Shown here: positions 8,461 to 18,490 of the stretch, piece by piece
How the letters are laid out: every line of letters starts with the position of its first letter
Numbering within the stretch: the first letter of the stretch is position 1
Assembly (NCBI RefSeq): GCF_013359755.1
Contig: NZ_JABMCJ010000082.1
Span: 124,001-188,000 of the forward strand
Direction: 5' to 3'
Source: Tardiphaga robiniae
GTDB lineage: Bacteria; Pseudomonadota; Alphaproteobacteria; Rhizobiales; Xanthobacteraceae
Length of the DNA stretch: 64,000 nucleotides
Program-made: the position numbers and the translations under genes
The notes under the pieces: generated by a model
The model's database searches: none
The model's input: the letters and a program-made list of their open reading frames with translations, nothing else
Told to the model about the DNA's origin: nothing

Positions 8461-9783
8461 ATGTTCAGCGTCCTCAATCTGCGTCGGATCAGCGGCCAGA
8501 TCACCGCCCTGGTGGTGATGTCGATCGTGGCTATCCACATCGTTCTCTCGCTGCTGTTCACGCTGATGAGACCGGACCCGAATGATCAGGAACGGGATCG
8601 TGGCCACGGCGAGTTGATCGCGATCGTTCGCTTGCTGAAGGCGACACCGATCGCCGATCGCCCGGAACTTCTGGTCAATCTGAAAAACGCCTTTCCCAAA
8701 TTCGACATCCGACCAGTCCCTCGGGATGCAACGGTCACAACCGACAATGGCCCCGACTATCCGCGTCACAGCTTACGCCGGCTGCTTGGTTCCGACGCGC
8801 GACTGCTGACGATCGGTGGCGCGCCGGACCGGATCGGAGTCACCCTCCCGGACGGCGACATGTTCTCCTTCAGTAGTCTGCCGGAGCGACGACCAGGCTT
8901 CTTTCTGGGCGGTCCCTGGGTTCTGACGTTTTTGTTCGTGGTGATCAGCCTGACGCTGCTGGGCCTGTGGGCGGCCCGCATGCTGTCCGCGCCGCTTTCG
9001 GCCTTTGCCAAGGCAGCAGAAGAGTTCAGCCTGAACGGCTCGGCTGAGCCTCTTCCGGAACGCGGTCCCGAAGAAATTCGCTCGGTGGCACGCGCGCTGA
9101 ACCGGATGCGCGAGCGCATCGGCACGTTGATCGACGACCGCACCAAGATGCTGGCCGCGATCAGCCACGACCTGCGCACGCCGATCACCCGGCTGCGTCT
9201 ACGTTCGGAATTCATCGAGGACGACGGCCATCGCCGCCACATGCTGCGCGACCTCGACCAGATGCGATCGATGCTCGAAGCGGTGCTCTCGTTCCTGCGC
9301 AACGACCGCCGGCTGGAAGAGATGACGCTGACGGATATCGCCACAACCCTGCAGCTGATCGCCGACCAATTTGCCGACATCGGGCATATGGTGACCTATC
9401 AGGGCCCCTCCCATGCCATGGCGATGGCAAGACCTGACGATCTGCATCGCGCAGTGACCAACCTGGTCGAGAACGCCGTGAAGTTCGGCTCGGAAGCGAA
9501 TATCTCTCTGACGATGTCCGAGGGCGGCGCCATCATCGACGTCGCCGATGATGGTCCTGGCATTTCGGACGCACAAAAGAGCGCGATGCTGCAGCCTTTC
9601 GTGCGCGGCGACGACGCCCGCAACATGGATCATGAAGCTGCCGGCTTCGGCCTCGGCCTGTCGATCGCCCGCGCCGTAACGCTGGCCCATGGCGGCGAAC
9701 TGATGCTGCTGGATCGCCAGCCGCATGGCCTGATCGTCCGTATCACACTGCCGGCTCGTGATACGGACAGAGCCGCAGCGTAG
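8461..9783 (+). CDS. sensor histidine kinase (EnvZ/RstB-like)
   Basis: This 440-residue inner-membrane kinase partners the adjacent response regulator. There are two transmembrane helices (about 15-37 and 155-177) around a periplasmic sensor region, a HAMP linker (about 175-228), and a HisKA domain with H236 in AISHDLRTPITRLRL. The ATPase domain has an N box (LVENAVKFG), G1 (DVADDGPGI) and G2 (GFGLGLSIARAV). All residues needed for kinase activity are present. The periplasmic domain is short and does not reveal the stimulus. Confidence 0.93.
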   Translation: MFSVLNLRRISGQITALVVMSIVAIHIVLSLLFTLMRPDPNDQERDRGHGELIAIVRLLKATPIADRPELLVNLKNAFPKFDIRPVPRDATVTTDNGPDYPRHSLRRLLGSDARLLTIGGAPDRIGVTLPDGDMFSFSSLPERRPGFFLGGPWVLTFLFVVISLTLLGLWAARMLSAPLSAFAKAAEEFSLNGSAEPLPERGPEEIRSVARALNRMRERIGTLIDDRTKMLAAISHDLRTPITRLRLRSEFIEDDGHRRHMLRDLDQMRSMLEAVLSFLRNDRRLEEMTLTDIATTLQLIADQFADIGHMVTYQGPSHAMAMARPDDLHRAVTNLVENAVKFGSEANISLTMSEGGAIIDVADDGPGISDAQKSAMLQPFVRGDDARNMDHEAAGFGLGLSIARAVTLAHGGELMLLDRQPHGLIVRITLPARDTDRAAA

Positions 9784-9786
9784 CGC

Positions 9787-11283
9787 TCAGTTCGCCTTCA
9801 CCGCCGGCGCGACGCTGTGGACCGCACCCGGCTTGCGCAGATGGATCGTGGCGATGTCATCACTATAGACCTTTTCCCAGCCGTCGACGCGATCGAGCAA
9901 CTTGGTCGCCGCGCTCTGGGTTCGCAGCAAGGTCGCCTCGATGTCGTAGTCCTTCAGCAGCCGGAACAGATTGTCAGGCTCGATCAGACCGCTGGCATTG
10001 TTGTGGTCGACCATCAGCTTCGTCCCGAACAATTCGGTACGGCCGTCGATGAAGGTCGGCACCCCACGCGCGATCAGATAGCCGCCGAAGTCGTAGTCGT
10101 TGAACACGCGACCGAGCTTGAGCTTCTGGAGCTCAGTCACCGCCTTTGCGGGCGCAGCCGCGTCGAGCGGCATGTAGCGCTGCACGGACGCCAGTACGAA
10201 CGTTCCGGCAATCAGGCAGATCGCGATGCCGGCAAACAGCAAGTTCCGAGGCGGCGAAATACGATTGGTCTCGGTCATCCGAGGTCCGCCGATCTGCAAG
10301 CCAAGCGGCATCGCCAGGACCATCGGCGCCAGCAGCGCCAGCACTTCGGCGTTGCGCACGTGACTGAGCGCCATGAACACGAAGCCGATCACGAGCACGA
10401 TGCGCATCGGCGGCAGCGTGATGCCGCGCCATAGCGCCAGTGCGAACGCCACCAGCACGGTCAGTTCCAGCGGCCCGGCATGATTGAAATTTGCAGGCCG
10501 CCACTCGCCGATCAGCGCCAGCGCTTCACCGAGATTGAGAATGCGACGCGACGCCAGCAGCGAGTCCCAGCCATAGGGCGTCACGCAACTCGCCACGAGC
10601 GCGGCCACGCCGAACAGCGCCCAGCGCAGCAGCAGCGCGCGCTGCATCGTCTTCGGTGCATGCCAGATCGCATCGATCCCGATCGGGCCGATCAGCGCCA
10701 ATCCGAGAATGAAGCCGCCGTGCAGGTTAGCCCAAAGCGCCATCAGCGGCAGCAGCCAGAAGGATGGCACGCTCCTGCGATCCATCGCATTCACGAGACC
10801 AGCGACCCATGCCACCATCACCGGCATCGCCAGCAGATGCGGCCGCGCAACAACATGCCCTGCCATCAGCGCCAGCGCCGTCGCGACGAAAATGATCGTC
10901 ACGGTGGCCGGCAGGCGCTTATCGAGAAAGCGCGCCAACAGCGCCATTGTCACAGCCAGCGCAGCGACAGCAAGCACCACCACGCCGGTCCAGCCCGCGC
11001 CGGCATAGGCGACCGCGTAGAGGACCTGAGACAGCCACTGGGTCGAGATCCATGGCTGGCCGTACATCGTGAACGAGTAGATGTCGGTCGTCGGCACCGC
11101 ATGGTGATCGAGAATCCACTGCCCGACTGCGATCTGCCAATACGCATCCGGATCTCTCAGGAGGGCGTTGCCCGCCGCGAGCCACAGCGTATAGACCGCA
11201 ATCCCCACCCAGAGCGGGAGTAGCCCGTGCATCGTCTTGCGGGCCTCGGAGGAATGGGTGGCGGACATCGTCATGCGCGGCAT
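9787..11283 (-). CDS. polytopic membrane protein, GT-C glycosyltransferase-like
   Basis: This protein of about 498 residues has roughly ten hydrophobic helices and a soluble C-terminal domain of about 100 residues (from FNDYDFGGYLIARGVPTFID). The first extracytoplasmic loop carries RDPDAYWQIAVGQWILDH and then PWISTQWLSQ, the signature of a large family of predicted membrane glycosyltransferases (PMT/ArnT-like GT-C fold). The acceptor is unknown. The start is uncertain: ATGs at 11283, 11274 and 11268 are close together, and a longer frame reaches 11409. I took 11283. It is convergent with the kinase gene, with three bases between stops. Confidence 0.65.
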   Translation of the reverse strand: MPRMTMSATHSSEARKTMHGLLPLWVGIAVYTLWLAAGNALLRDPDAYWQIAVGQWILDHHAVPTTDIYSFTMYGQPWISTQWLSQVLYAVAYAGAGWTGVVVLAVAALAVTMALLARFLDKRLPATVTIIFVATALALMAGHVVARPHLLAMPVMVAWVAGLVNAMDRRSVPSFWLLPLMALWANLHGGFILGLALIGPIGIDAIWHAPKTMQRALLLRWALFGVAALVASCVTPYGWDSLLASRRILNLGEALALIGEWRPANFNHAGPLELTVLVAFALALWRGITLPPMRIVLVIGFVFMALSHVRNAEVLALLAPMVLAMPLGLQIGGPRMTETNRISPPRNLLFAGIAICLIAGTFVLASVQRYMPLDAAAPAKAVTELQKLKLGRVFNDYDFGGYLIARGVPTFIDGRTELFGTKLMVDHNNASGLIEPDNLFRLLKDYDIEATLLRTQSAATKLLDRVDGWEKVYSDDIATIHLRKPGAVHSVAPAVKAN

Positions 11284-11493
11284 GCCCCTGGAAAGTCGCA
11301 AGAAAAGCGCTGGAATACCGCAGCAAATCACGACAGGGCATAATTTGGGGTAAATATCGGGCGGAACTCGCGAATCTGGCCTACAGAAAGACGCAATTCG
11401 AGCCCTCATCTCGGATAATTGAATCGGATGGTTTAGGCCGTCTGAAAGGCTGCCTCCGCTACTGGCGGAGGAACGAAGTTTTCGAGACCATTC

Positions 11494-12000
11494 ATGAAAC
11501 GTATTTCTCTATCCTTGGCGACGATTCTGGCTGTTGCCGCTCTTCCGCAACTGGCATCCGCACAGCAACGTGCCGACTACGACGCCATGGTTGCCACCCA
11601 TGCCCAGGCCAACGGCGTGCCCGAGGCGCTGGTGCATCGTGTGATCGTGCGCGAAAGCAAGTATCATCCCAATCTGATCGGCCGCGGCGGCACCATCGGC
11701 CTGATGCAGATCAAGCTCGCGACCGCGCGCGGCGTTGGCTACACCGGCACCGCCGAAGGCCTCCGAGATCCCAACACCAATCTCACTTACGCGGTGAAAT
11801 ATCTCGCCGGCGCCTACCGTGCCGCCAACGGCAATCACAACCGCGCGGTGTCCTACTATGCCGGCGGCTACTACTACGCCGCCAAGCGCCAGCGCCGCGA
11901 GGTTTCCGCGCCGCCGCATCAGCCACTCTTCGCCAAGGATGCCGAGCGCCTGCACCTACAGAACACGGCCAACGCGAACGCGCAGGCTCCGAAGCCGTAA
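11494..12000 (+). CDS. small lytic transglycosylase (SLT domain)
   Basis: This 168-residue exported protein has a signal peptide (residues 1-23, ending ASAQQ) and a compact SLT/lysozyme-like domain at about 28-140. The catalytic Glu is E54 in IVRESKYHPN, followed by GTIGLMQI and the AVSYYAGG pattern of the family. It would cleave peptidoglycan with formation of 1,6-anhydro-muramic ends. It is smaller than most housekeeping transglycosylases and resembles VirB1-like or remodelling enzymes. No secretion-system genes are nearby, so a wall-remodelling role is more likely. Confidence 0.88.
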   Translation: MKRISLSLATILAVAALPQLASAQQRADYDAMVATHAQANGVPEALVHRVIVRESKYHPNLIGRGGTIGLMQIKLATARGVGYTGTAEGLRDPNTNLTYAVKYLAGAYRAANGNHNRAVSYYAGGYYYAAKRQRREVSAPPHQPLFAKDAERLHLQNTANANAQAPKP

Positions 12001-12016
12001 TTGTGCGTGATCGGGT

Positions 12017-12049
12017 GGAATCCCAAGGGATTACACGTCAAGGGATTCC
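12017..12049 (+). other. mutually exclusive hairpin arms before the thi operon
   Basis: GGAATCCC at 12017 can pair with GGGATTCC at 12042, while the inner AATCCC can instead pair with GGGATT only two bases downstream. The alternatives exclude each other. The element sits just after the transglycosylase stop and 44 bases before the riboswitch. It could be a weak terminator or part of the leader; no T run follows. Confidence 0.35.
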
Positions 12050-12092
12050 CGGGGCGCGTTGACACGCCCATCCATAGGTTTACATTAGAGTC

Positions 12093-12216
12093 GTTCCGAG
12101 GGGGGCTCCGACGAGGAGCTGAGATACCGCAAGCTTGCACTTTTCCTGTTCCGGAAGAGACGCGCGAGACCGCGGTGACCCTTTGAACCTGATCCGGGTC
12201 ATGCCGGCGAAGGGAC
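12093..12216 (+). promoter_or_regulatory. thiamine pyrophosphate (TPP) riboswitch
   Basis: The conserved THI-box blocks are present in order: GGGGGGCTCC with GGAGCTGAGAT, then a long P3 extension (arms ACCGC and GCGGT), then GACCCTTTGAACCTGATC, GGGTCATGCCGGCGAAGGGA. P1 can form between TTCC near 12095 and GGGA at 12212-12215. The thiO start codon is only a few bases downstream and its ribosome site (AGGGACAGGG) overlaps the closing strand of P1. The switch therefore probably acts on translation initiation: bound TPP would hide the site. The P3 arm is longer than in the enterobacterial thiC switch and has its own CTTTTCC/GGAAGAG hairpin. Confidence 0.95.
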
Positions 12217-12220
12217 AGGG

Positions 12221-13258
12221 ATGTTTCAGACTACGCAATCTCCGCGCGGGGACTCTCCCGTGGCGGGTCAATCGATATCAGTCATTGGCGCTGGCATTGC
12301 CGGCGCTTGGCAGGCGTTGATGCTGGCTAAGGCCGGTCACGCTGTGACGCTGCACGAGCGCAGCGATACCAGCATGCGCGACGCCACCAGCCATTGGGCC
12401 GGCGGCATGCTGGCGCCGTGGTGCGAAGCCGAAGTCTCCGAGCCTGTGGTCTCCCGCCTCGGCCTACATGCACTCGATCTGTGGCGCGAGGAACTCCCCG
12501 ACACACCGTTCAATGGTTCGCTGGTCGTTGCACATGCGCGCGATCGCGCCGATTTCGAACGCTTCGCGAAAATGACCTCCGGCCATACGCGGCTGGATGC
12601 AGCAGGCGTCGCCGAGATCGAGCCCTCGCTCGAAGGCCGGTTTCGCGACGGGCTGTTCTATCCCGGCGAAGGCCATGTGGAGCCGCGCCGCGTGCTGCCG
12701 CAACTGCATGCGCGGATCACCGCCGCCGGCGGCATCATCAAATACAACAGCGAGCAGCAGCCGAAAGATCTCGACGGTCTGGTGATCGATTGCCGCGGGC
12801 TTGCGGCACGTGATGATGCCAGCACGCCGAAGCTGCGCGGCGTCAAAGGCGAAATCATCATCGTCGAGACAGATGAAGTACAGCTGTCGCGCCCCGTCCG
12901 CCTGATGCATCCGCGCTGGCCGCTTTACGTGATTCCACGTGCGGAGAACCGCTTCATGCTCGGCGCGACGTCCATCGAAGGCGAGGACACCGGCGTCAGC
13001 GTGCGCTCCGCACTCGAACTGCTCGGCGCTGCCTATGCAGTGCATCCCGCCTTTGCCGAAGCGCGCATTCTCGAATTCGGCTCGGGCCTGCGCCCGGCTT
13101 TCCCTGATAACCTGCCGCGCATTGCGATCGACAAGAACACGATTGCGGTGAACGGCCTCTATCGCCACGGCTTCCTGCTGGCGCCTGCGCTGGCGGAGTT
13201 GACGCTCAACTATATCAAGCGGGGCGAGATCGACAATGAGGTGATGCAATGCAAGTGA
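12221..13258 (+). CDS. thiO: glycine oxidase ThiO (thiamine biosynthesis)
   Basis: This 345-residue flavoenzyme of the D-amino-acid oxidase family oxidises glycine to the imine used for the thiazole ring of thiamine. The FAD-binding GxGxxG occurs in SVIGAGIAGAWQA near residue 24, the second flavin-contact region is WAGGMLAPWCEAE, and the C-terminal dinucleotide segment reads VNGLYRHGFLLAPALAE. It is the first gene after the TPP riboswitch, whose last bases supply the ribosome site. The 3' end overlaps thiS by ten bases. ThiO is used by aerobic organisms in place of the tyrosine lyase ThiH, which fits an oxic lifestyle. Confidence 0.93.
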   Translation: MFQTTQSPRGDSPVAGQSISVIGAGIAGAWQALMLAKAGHAVTLHERSDTSMRDATSHWAGGMLAPWCEAEVSEPVVSRLGLHALDLWREELPDTPFNGSLVVAHARDRADFERFAKMTSGHTRLDAAGVAEIEPSLEGRFRDGLFYPGEGHVEPRRVLPQLHARITAAGGIIKYNSEQQPKDLDGLVIDCRGLAARDDASTPKLRGVKGEIIIVETDEVQLSRPVRLMHPRWPLYVIPRAENRFMLGATSIEGEDTGVSVRSALELLGAAYAVHPAFAEARILEFGSGLRPAFPDNLPRIAIDKNTIAVNGLYRHGFLLAPALAELTLNYIKRGEIDNEVMQCK

Positions 13259-13446
13259 TCGTCAATGGCGAGCACCGCGAGATCGAGGCGTCGCATGTCG
13301 GCGCGCTGCTGCAGGAACTGGACTACGAAGGCACGCACTGTGCCATTGCGCTGAATTTCGACGTGGTGCCACGCAGCGCATGGGCGCAGACGCCGCTGAA
13401 AGCCGGCGACGAGATCGAGATCATCACGCCACGGCAGGGAGGCTGA
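13249..13446 (+). CDS. thiS: sulfur carrier protein ThiS
   Basis: This 65-residue ubiquitin-like protein ends in the obligatory Gly-Gly (TPRQGG), which is thiocarboxylated to carry sulfur into the thiazole ring. The beta-grasp pattern MQVIVNGEHREIE, ALNFDVVPRSAW and KAGDEIEIITP is clear. It overlaps the end of thiO by ten bases and is followed after six bases by thiG, so translation is coupled. The activating enzyme ThiF is not in the window and must be encoded elsewhere. Confidence 0.95.
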   Translation: MQVIVNGEHREIEASHVGALLQELDYEGTHCAIALNFDVVPRSAWAQTPLKAGDEIEIITPRQGG

Positions 13447-13452
13447 TTCCTG

Positions 13453-14235
13453 ATGGTGAGTTTCTACGGCAAGGAATTCAAATCACGTTTGCTGATCGGC
13501 AGCGCGCTCTATCCCTCGCCCGCGATCATGCAGGACGCGATCCGCGCCTCCGGCGCCGGCATCGTCACCGTGTCGCTGCGGCGTGAATCCGCCGGCGGCA
13601 AGACAGGCGATGCGTTCTGGTCGCTGATTAGAGAACTCGACGTCACCGTGCTGCCGAACACCGCGGGCTGCCGCAGCGTGCGCGAAGCGGTGACTACGGC
13701 GAAGCTCGCGCGCGAACTGTTCGGCACATCCTGGATCAAGCTGGAAGTGATCGCCGACAATGACACGCTGCAGCCCGATGTGGTCGGCCTTGTCGAAGCC
13801 GCCGATATCCTGATCAAGGACGGCTTCGAGGTGTTCCCCTATTGCACCGAGGACTTGAGCGTCGCGATGCGTCTGGTGGATGCCGGCTGCAAGGTGGTGA
13901 TGCCATGGGCGGCGCCCATCGGCAGCGCACGCGGCATCATCAATGCCGACGCGCTGAAACTGATGCGCGACCGCCTGCCCGATATCACGCTCGTCGTCGA
14001 TGCCGGCCTGGGCGCGCCGTCGCATGCCGCCGAAGCGCTCGAACTCGGCTATGACGCCGTGCTGCTCAACACCGCTATCGCCAAGGCGGCCGATCCCGTC
14101 GCCATGGCCAATGCCTTCCGCCTCGCCGTCGAGGCCGGCCGCACCGGCTTCGAGGCGGGCCTGATGGGCGCGCGCGACTTCGCTTCTCCTTCCACTCCAG
14201 TCATCGGGACACCGTTCTGGCATGCCGTATCCTGA
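13453..14235 (+). CDS. thiG: thiazole synthase ThiG
   Basis: This 260-residue TIM-barrel enzyme condenses deoxyxylulose phosphate, the glycine imine and ThiS thiocarboxylate into the thiazole phosphate. Recognisable segments are [29 protein letters not shown], the Schiff-base Lys region in [17 protein letters not shown], and the phosphate-binding end ([31 protein letters not shown]). Length is usual for the family. Its last 14 bases overlap the start of thiE. Confidence 0.95.
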   Translation: MVSFYGKEFKSRLLIGSALYPSPAIMQDAIRASGAGIVTVSLRRESAGGKTGDAFWSLIRELDVTVLPNTAGCRSVREAVTTAKLARELFGTSWIKLEVIADNDTLQPDVVGLVEAADILIKDGFEVFPYCTEDLSVAMRLVDAGCKVVMPWAAPIGSARGIINADALKLMRDRLPDITLVVDAGLGAPSHAAEALELGYDAVLLNTAIAKAADPVAMANAFRLAVEAGRTGFEAGLMGARDFASPSTPVIGTPFWHAVS

Positions 14236-14830
14236 CCGTTTCTATCCCGTCGTCGACACCGTGGCCTGGGTGAAGCGCCTCACGCAGTTGGGCGTCGGCA
14301 CCGTGCAGCTTCGCGCCAAGGATCTCGACGACGCAGCGGCGACCACGCTGTTTCGCGAGGCGCTCGATGTCACCAACGGCACCAAGACCAAGCTGGTGAT
14401 CAACGACTACTGGCGCGTCGCCATCGACCTCAAGGCACAGCATCTGCATCTCGGCCAGGAAGATCTGGCCGAGGCCGACGTGGCCGCGATCCGCAAGGCC
14501 GGCATCACGCTGGGTCTCTCGACTCATGACGAGGAAGAACTTGAAACCGCGTTGCGCGCCAATCCGGATTACGTCGCGCTCGGGCCGATCTTCTTCACGA
14601 CGTTGAAGTCCATGCGTTTCGCGCCGCAGGGCATTCCGAAAATCTCGGTCTGGAAGAAGCGCATCGGCACCCTGCCGCTGGTGGCGATCGGCGGCATCAA
14701 GTTCGAACAGGCCGAAGAGATCTTTGCCGCCGGCGCGGATTCCATCGCCGTCGTCAGCGACGTTACCCAACACGCAGACCCGGACGCACGCGTCCATCAA
14801 TGGCTTGGCGCATCCGCCAAAGCCGCCTGA
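14222..14830 (+). CDS. thiE: thiamine phosphate synthase ThiE
   Basis: This 202-residue TIM-barrel enzyme joins hydroxymethylpyrimidine diphosphate and thiazole phosphate to thiamine phosphate. Supporting motifs are [33 protein letters not shown] with [14 protein letters not shown] and [12 protein letters not shown]. The start overlaps thiG by 14 bases and thiC follows after 31 bases. The kinase ThiD, needed to make the pyrimidine diphosphate, is not in this operon. Confidence 0.93.
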   Translation: MPYPDRFYPVVDTVAWVKRLTQLGVGTVQLRAKDLDDAAATTLFREALDVTNGTKTKLVINDYWRVAIDLKAQHLHLGQEDLAEADVAAIRKAGITLGLSTHDEEELETALRANPDYVALGPIFFTTLKSMRFAPQGIPKISVWKKRIGTLPLVAIGGIKFEQAEEIFAAGADSIAVVSDVTQHADPDARVHQWLGASAKAA

Positions 14831-14858
14831 CATTTCAAGAACGACAACGGAGGATTAG

Positions 14859-16790
<1,932 letters not shown>

Positions 16791-16833
16791 GACGCCTCCT
16801 TACCCTGAGTTAGTGACCGAACAACAAACACCA

Positions 16834-16859
16834 AAGGCCGGGCGATTGCCCGGCTTTTC
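16834..16859 (+). terminator. intrinsic terminator of the thi operon
   Basis: GCCGGGC and GCCCGGC form a perfect 7-bp stem with a GATT loop. It is flanked by AAA on the left and a TTTT run on the right. It lies 46 bases after the thiC stop. Confidence 0.9.
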
Positions 16860-16924
16860 TGTTGTCGGAGAGATGAATTTTCACAAACACTGCCCGTGAA
16901 ATTCCCCAGCGGGTAAATTGGTGG

Positions 16925-17392
16925 TCATTTACCTCGTCTGAACCGTTGCATAACTGTGCGCACAGCAGCCTCTATTGCAGGCCCACTGTGTTTCAATTCA
17001 TCGGCAATTTCGATGGCGCGTTCCAACGAAATCACGGCCCCTTCTTGGCAATCGAATATAAAACCACCAGTTGCTCGGGCATAACCAGCCGCGGCACTAT
17101 AAGCGGAGGATGCGGCATCGGCATCTGCCCCCCAACGTATCGCGAGAGCATATTTACTTCGATGCCCAGACTGAACGTCAGGATAAGTACGGACGAAATC
17201 TTTCACATCCCAGTGATCGCATTCGAAGTGTGAAGGTTTGCGATCTAATAAAACAGGCAGCGCCCCTCGCAATTTAGCGAATGGCGTCCCGGTCGACAGC
17301 TTCATTGAAACTCCTGTGGCATCGATTGACCTTTGCCATTCCTGGATCGAAACGAGGCGGAGTTCGGAAAGAACATATATTTCCATCGACAT
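16925..17392 (-). CDS. putative immunity protein of a toxin/immunity pair
   Basis: This 155-residue soluble acidic protein has no signal peptide. I recognise it only as a member of a small family seen beside toxin-like genes in Rhizobiales: a start like EIYVLSELRLVSIQEWQRSIDATG, then HFECDHWDVKDF, LAIRWGADADAASSAYSAAAGYARATGG and FDCQEGAVISLERAIEIADEL. It begins 18 bases after the stop of the nuclease-like gene, and its ribosome site (GGAGGAAC) lies in that gap, so the two form one operon with the toxin first, the usual immunity order. Base composition is clearly lower in G+C than thiC next door. The immunity role is inferred from position and family. Confidence 0.6.
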   Translation of the reverse strand: MSMEIYVLSELRLVSIQEWQRSIDATGVSMKLSTGTPFAKLRGALPVLLDRKPSHFECDHWDVKDFVRTYPDVQSGHRSKYALAIRWGADADAASSAYSAAAGYARATGGFIFDCQEGAVISLERAIEIADELKHSGPAIEAAVRTVMQRFRRGK

Positions 17393-17410
17393 TCTGTTGT
17401 TCCTCCAAGC

Positions 17411-18070
17411 TTAGTTAGAGCAAAACGACACGATGCGGATCGTACACCGGGACATTGCACCACGCGACTTTCGAGAAACCCCTCGAACGACATTCGGCTC
17501 AAACACGGGCGTATTGGGCGATGACCGCGTCATTTCGCGAAGCTCATCTGCCCTGGCGGAAGACATCCTCGCATTGCCGGTTTTTACATCGTAGATCGCA
17601 ATGACGTCGCCCTGAATATCGCGAAGGGTCAAATCGGTCCTGATCGTTCCGGCCATGCCATAAGTCGGATCTACGGCGTCAAGACTGAAGCTTCGTTCGA
17701 TATCTCCGACACCGGGCAAATCTTGTAGGCTCACCGCCGCACCGAACGCGGCATGAACAGCGATTCCGTACTGAGATGCGCTCATCGTTGGCAGATACTC
17801 CAACGTCTCCATAACGCTAACCAGCGTATCGCTTAGAGCCTGGGAGGTTTCATCGATACTTGGAATTCCCGTAAGGAATCCATCAGAAGTCTCGACCGTG
17901 ACGCCTCCCTCGCTAGTCCACCTACCAAGCTCATCCCGATCCTGATCATCCTTGTAGCCAGCTTTGATAGTCAAGCGGAGCAACCGCCTGAAAATCAGCT
18001 CCCTTTTGATATCGCTGAGTTCGTCCGCCATGAAGAACAGGCCACGCTTGAAATCTAACAGAGCATTCAT
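17411..18070 (-). CDS. putative nuclease toxin with PD-(D/E)xK-like C-terminal domain
   Basis: This is a 219-residue protein. Residues 1-38 are a charged helical lead. Residues 40-56 (YKDDQDRDELGRWTSEGG) match the G-x-W-T linker that in many rhizobial proteins precedes toxin domains. Residues about 98-200 look like a restriction-endonuclease fold: VHAAFG helix, E125, D146 in IRTDLTLRD, and D161-V-K163 in IAIYDVKTG, giving the D-x14-D-x-K pattern. The ribosome site is GAGGAGGATGCA. No secretion signal or delivery domain is present. The downstream immunity-like gene and the low G+C content suggest a horizontally acquired toxin/immunity cassette. An orphan DNA-processing enzyme remains possible. 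Confidence 0.55.
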   Translation of the reverse strand: MNALLDFKRGLFFMADELSDIKRELIFRRLLRLTIKAGYKDDQDRDELGRWTSEGGVTVETSDGFLTGIPSIDETSQALSDTLVSVMETLEYLPTMSASQYGIAVHAAFGAAVSLQDLPGVGDIERSFSLDAVDPTYGMAGTIRTDLTLRDIQGDVIAIYDVKTGNARMSSARADELREMTRSSPNTPVFEPNVVRGVSRKSRGAMSRCTIRIVSFCSN

Positions 18071-18150
18071 TGCATCCTCCTCTCATTCGAGGCCATAATA
18101 AAGATTTTAAGCCTAGGCGTAAAGTCTTATTTAATGAGAATGGGTGTTAC

Positions 18151-18267
18151 CTAGGTGAACGCCCCGGGGGCCTGTCGATCGCCTGGACGGTCGAGGGCTC
18201 CCCTGCTCGGCTGCTGCGCGACTATAACCAGCTGATCGAAGCCTATAACCGCGGTGCCAATATCTAG
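18151..18267 (+). pseudogene. possible 3' remnant of a gene at the cassette edge
   Basis: From about 18150 the base composition returns to high G+C, and the open frame reads like normal coding sequence (GLSIAWTVEGSPARLLRDYN, ending NRGANI) up to a TAG at 18267. Upstream, the same frame continues through A/T-rich DNA to an ATG at 18070 but loses any protein-like character and overlaps the toxin promoter. The simplest reading is the tail of a gene whose front was replaced when the toxin cassette arrived. A genuine 65-residue protein starting at 18070 cannot be excluded. I do not recognise the family. Confidence 0.3.
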
Positions 18268-18376
18268 CGCGGATTCTGTGCGCTTATCGACATGCCGGGT
18301 TCCAAGGCGCCAAGGGCAGACAAAGCGACTTTCTTTGTTGCAAAATCCCGGCGGTACACCCAATGGTACCCATGGA

Positions 18377-18392
18377 TTAACCTTTCGTTAAC
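18377..18392 (+). promoter_or_regulatory. CtrA-type binding site
   Basis: The sequence TTAA-CCTTTCG-TTAAC matches the full CtrA consensus (TTAA, seven bases, TTAAC) of alphaproteobacteria. It lies about 100 bases upstream of the Fis-type regulator gene, inside an otherwise gene-free stretch (18268-18490), where I see nothing else except a GGTAC pair around 18352-18368. Confidence 0.5.
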
Positions 18393-18490
18393 CAATCGCG
18401 CCCAACCTGCCGCAACGCAACGGCTGGGGGCTGTTCGTTCTCGATGTTGTTGCTTCGCGCAACGAAGCAGGCGTTGATCGGGAGATACCC

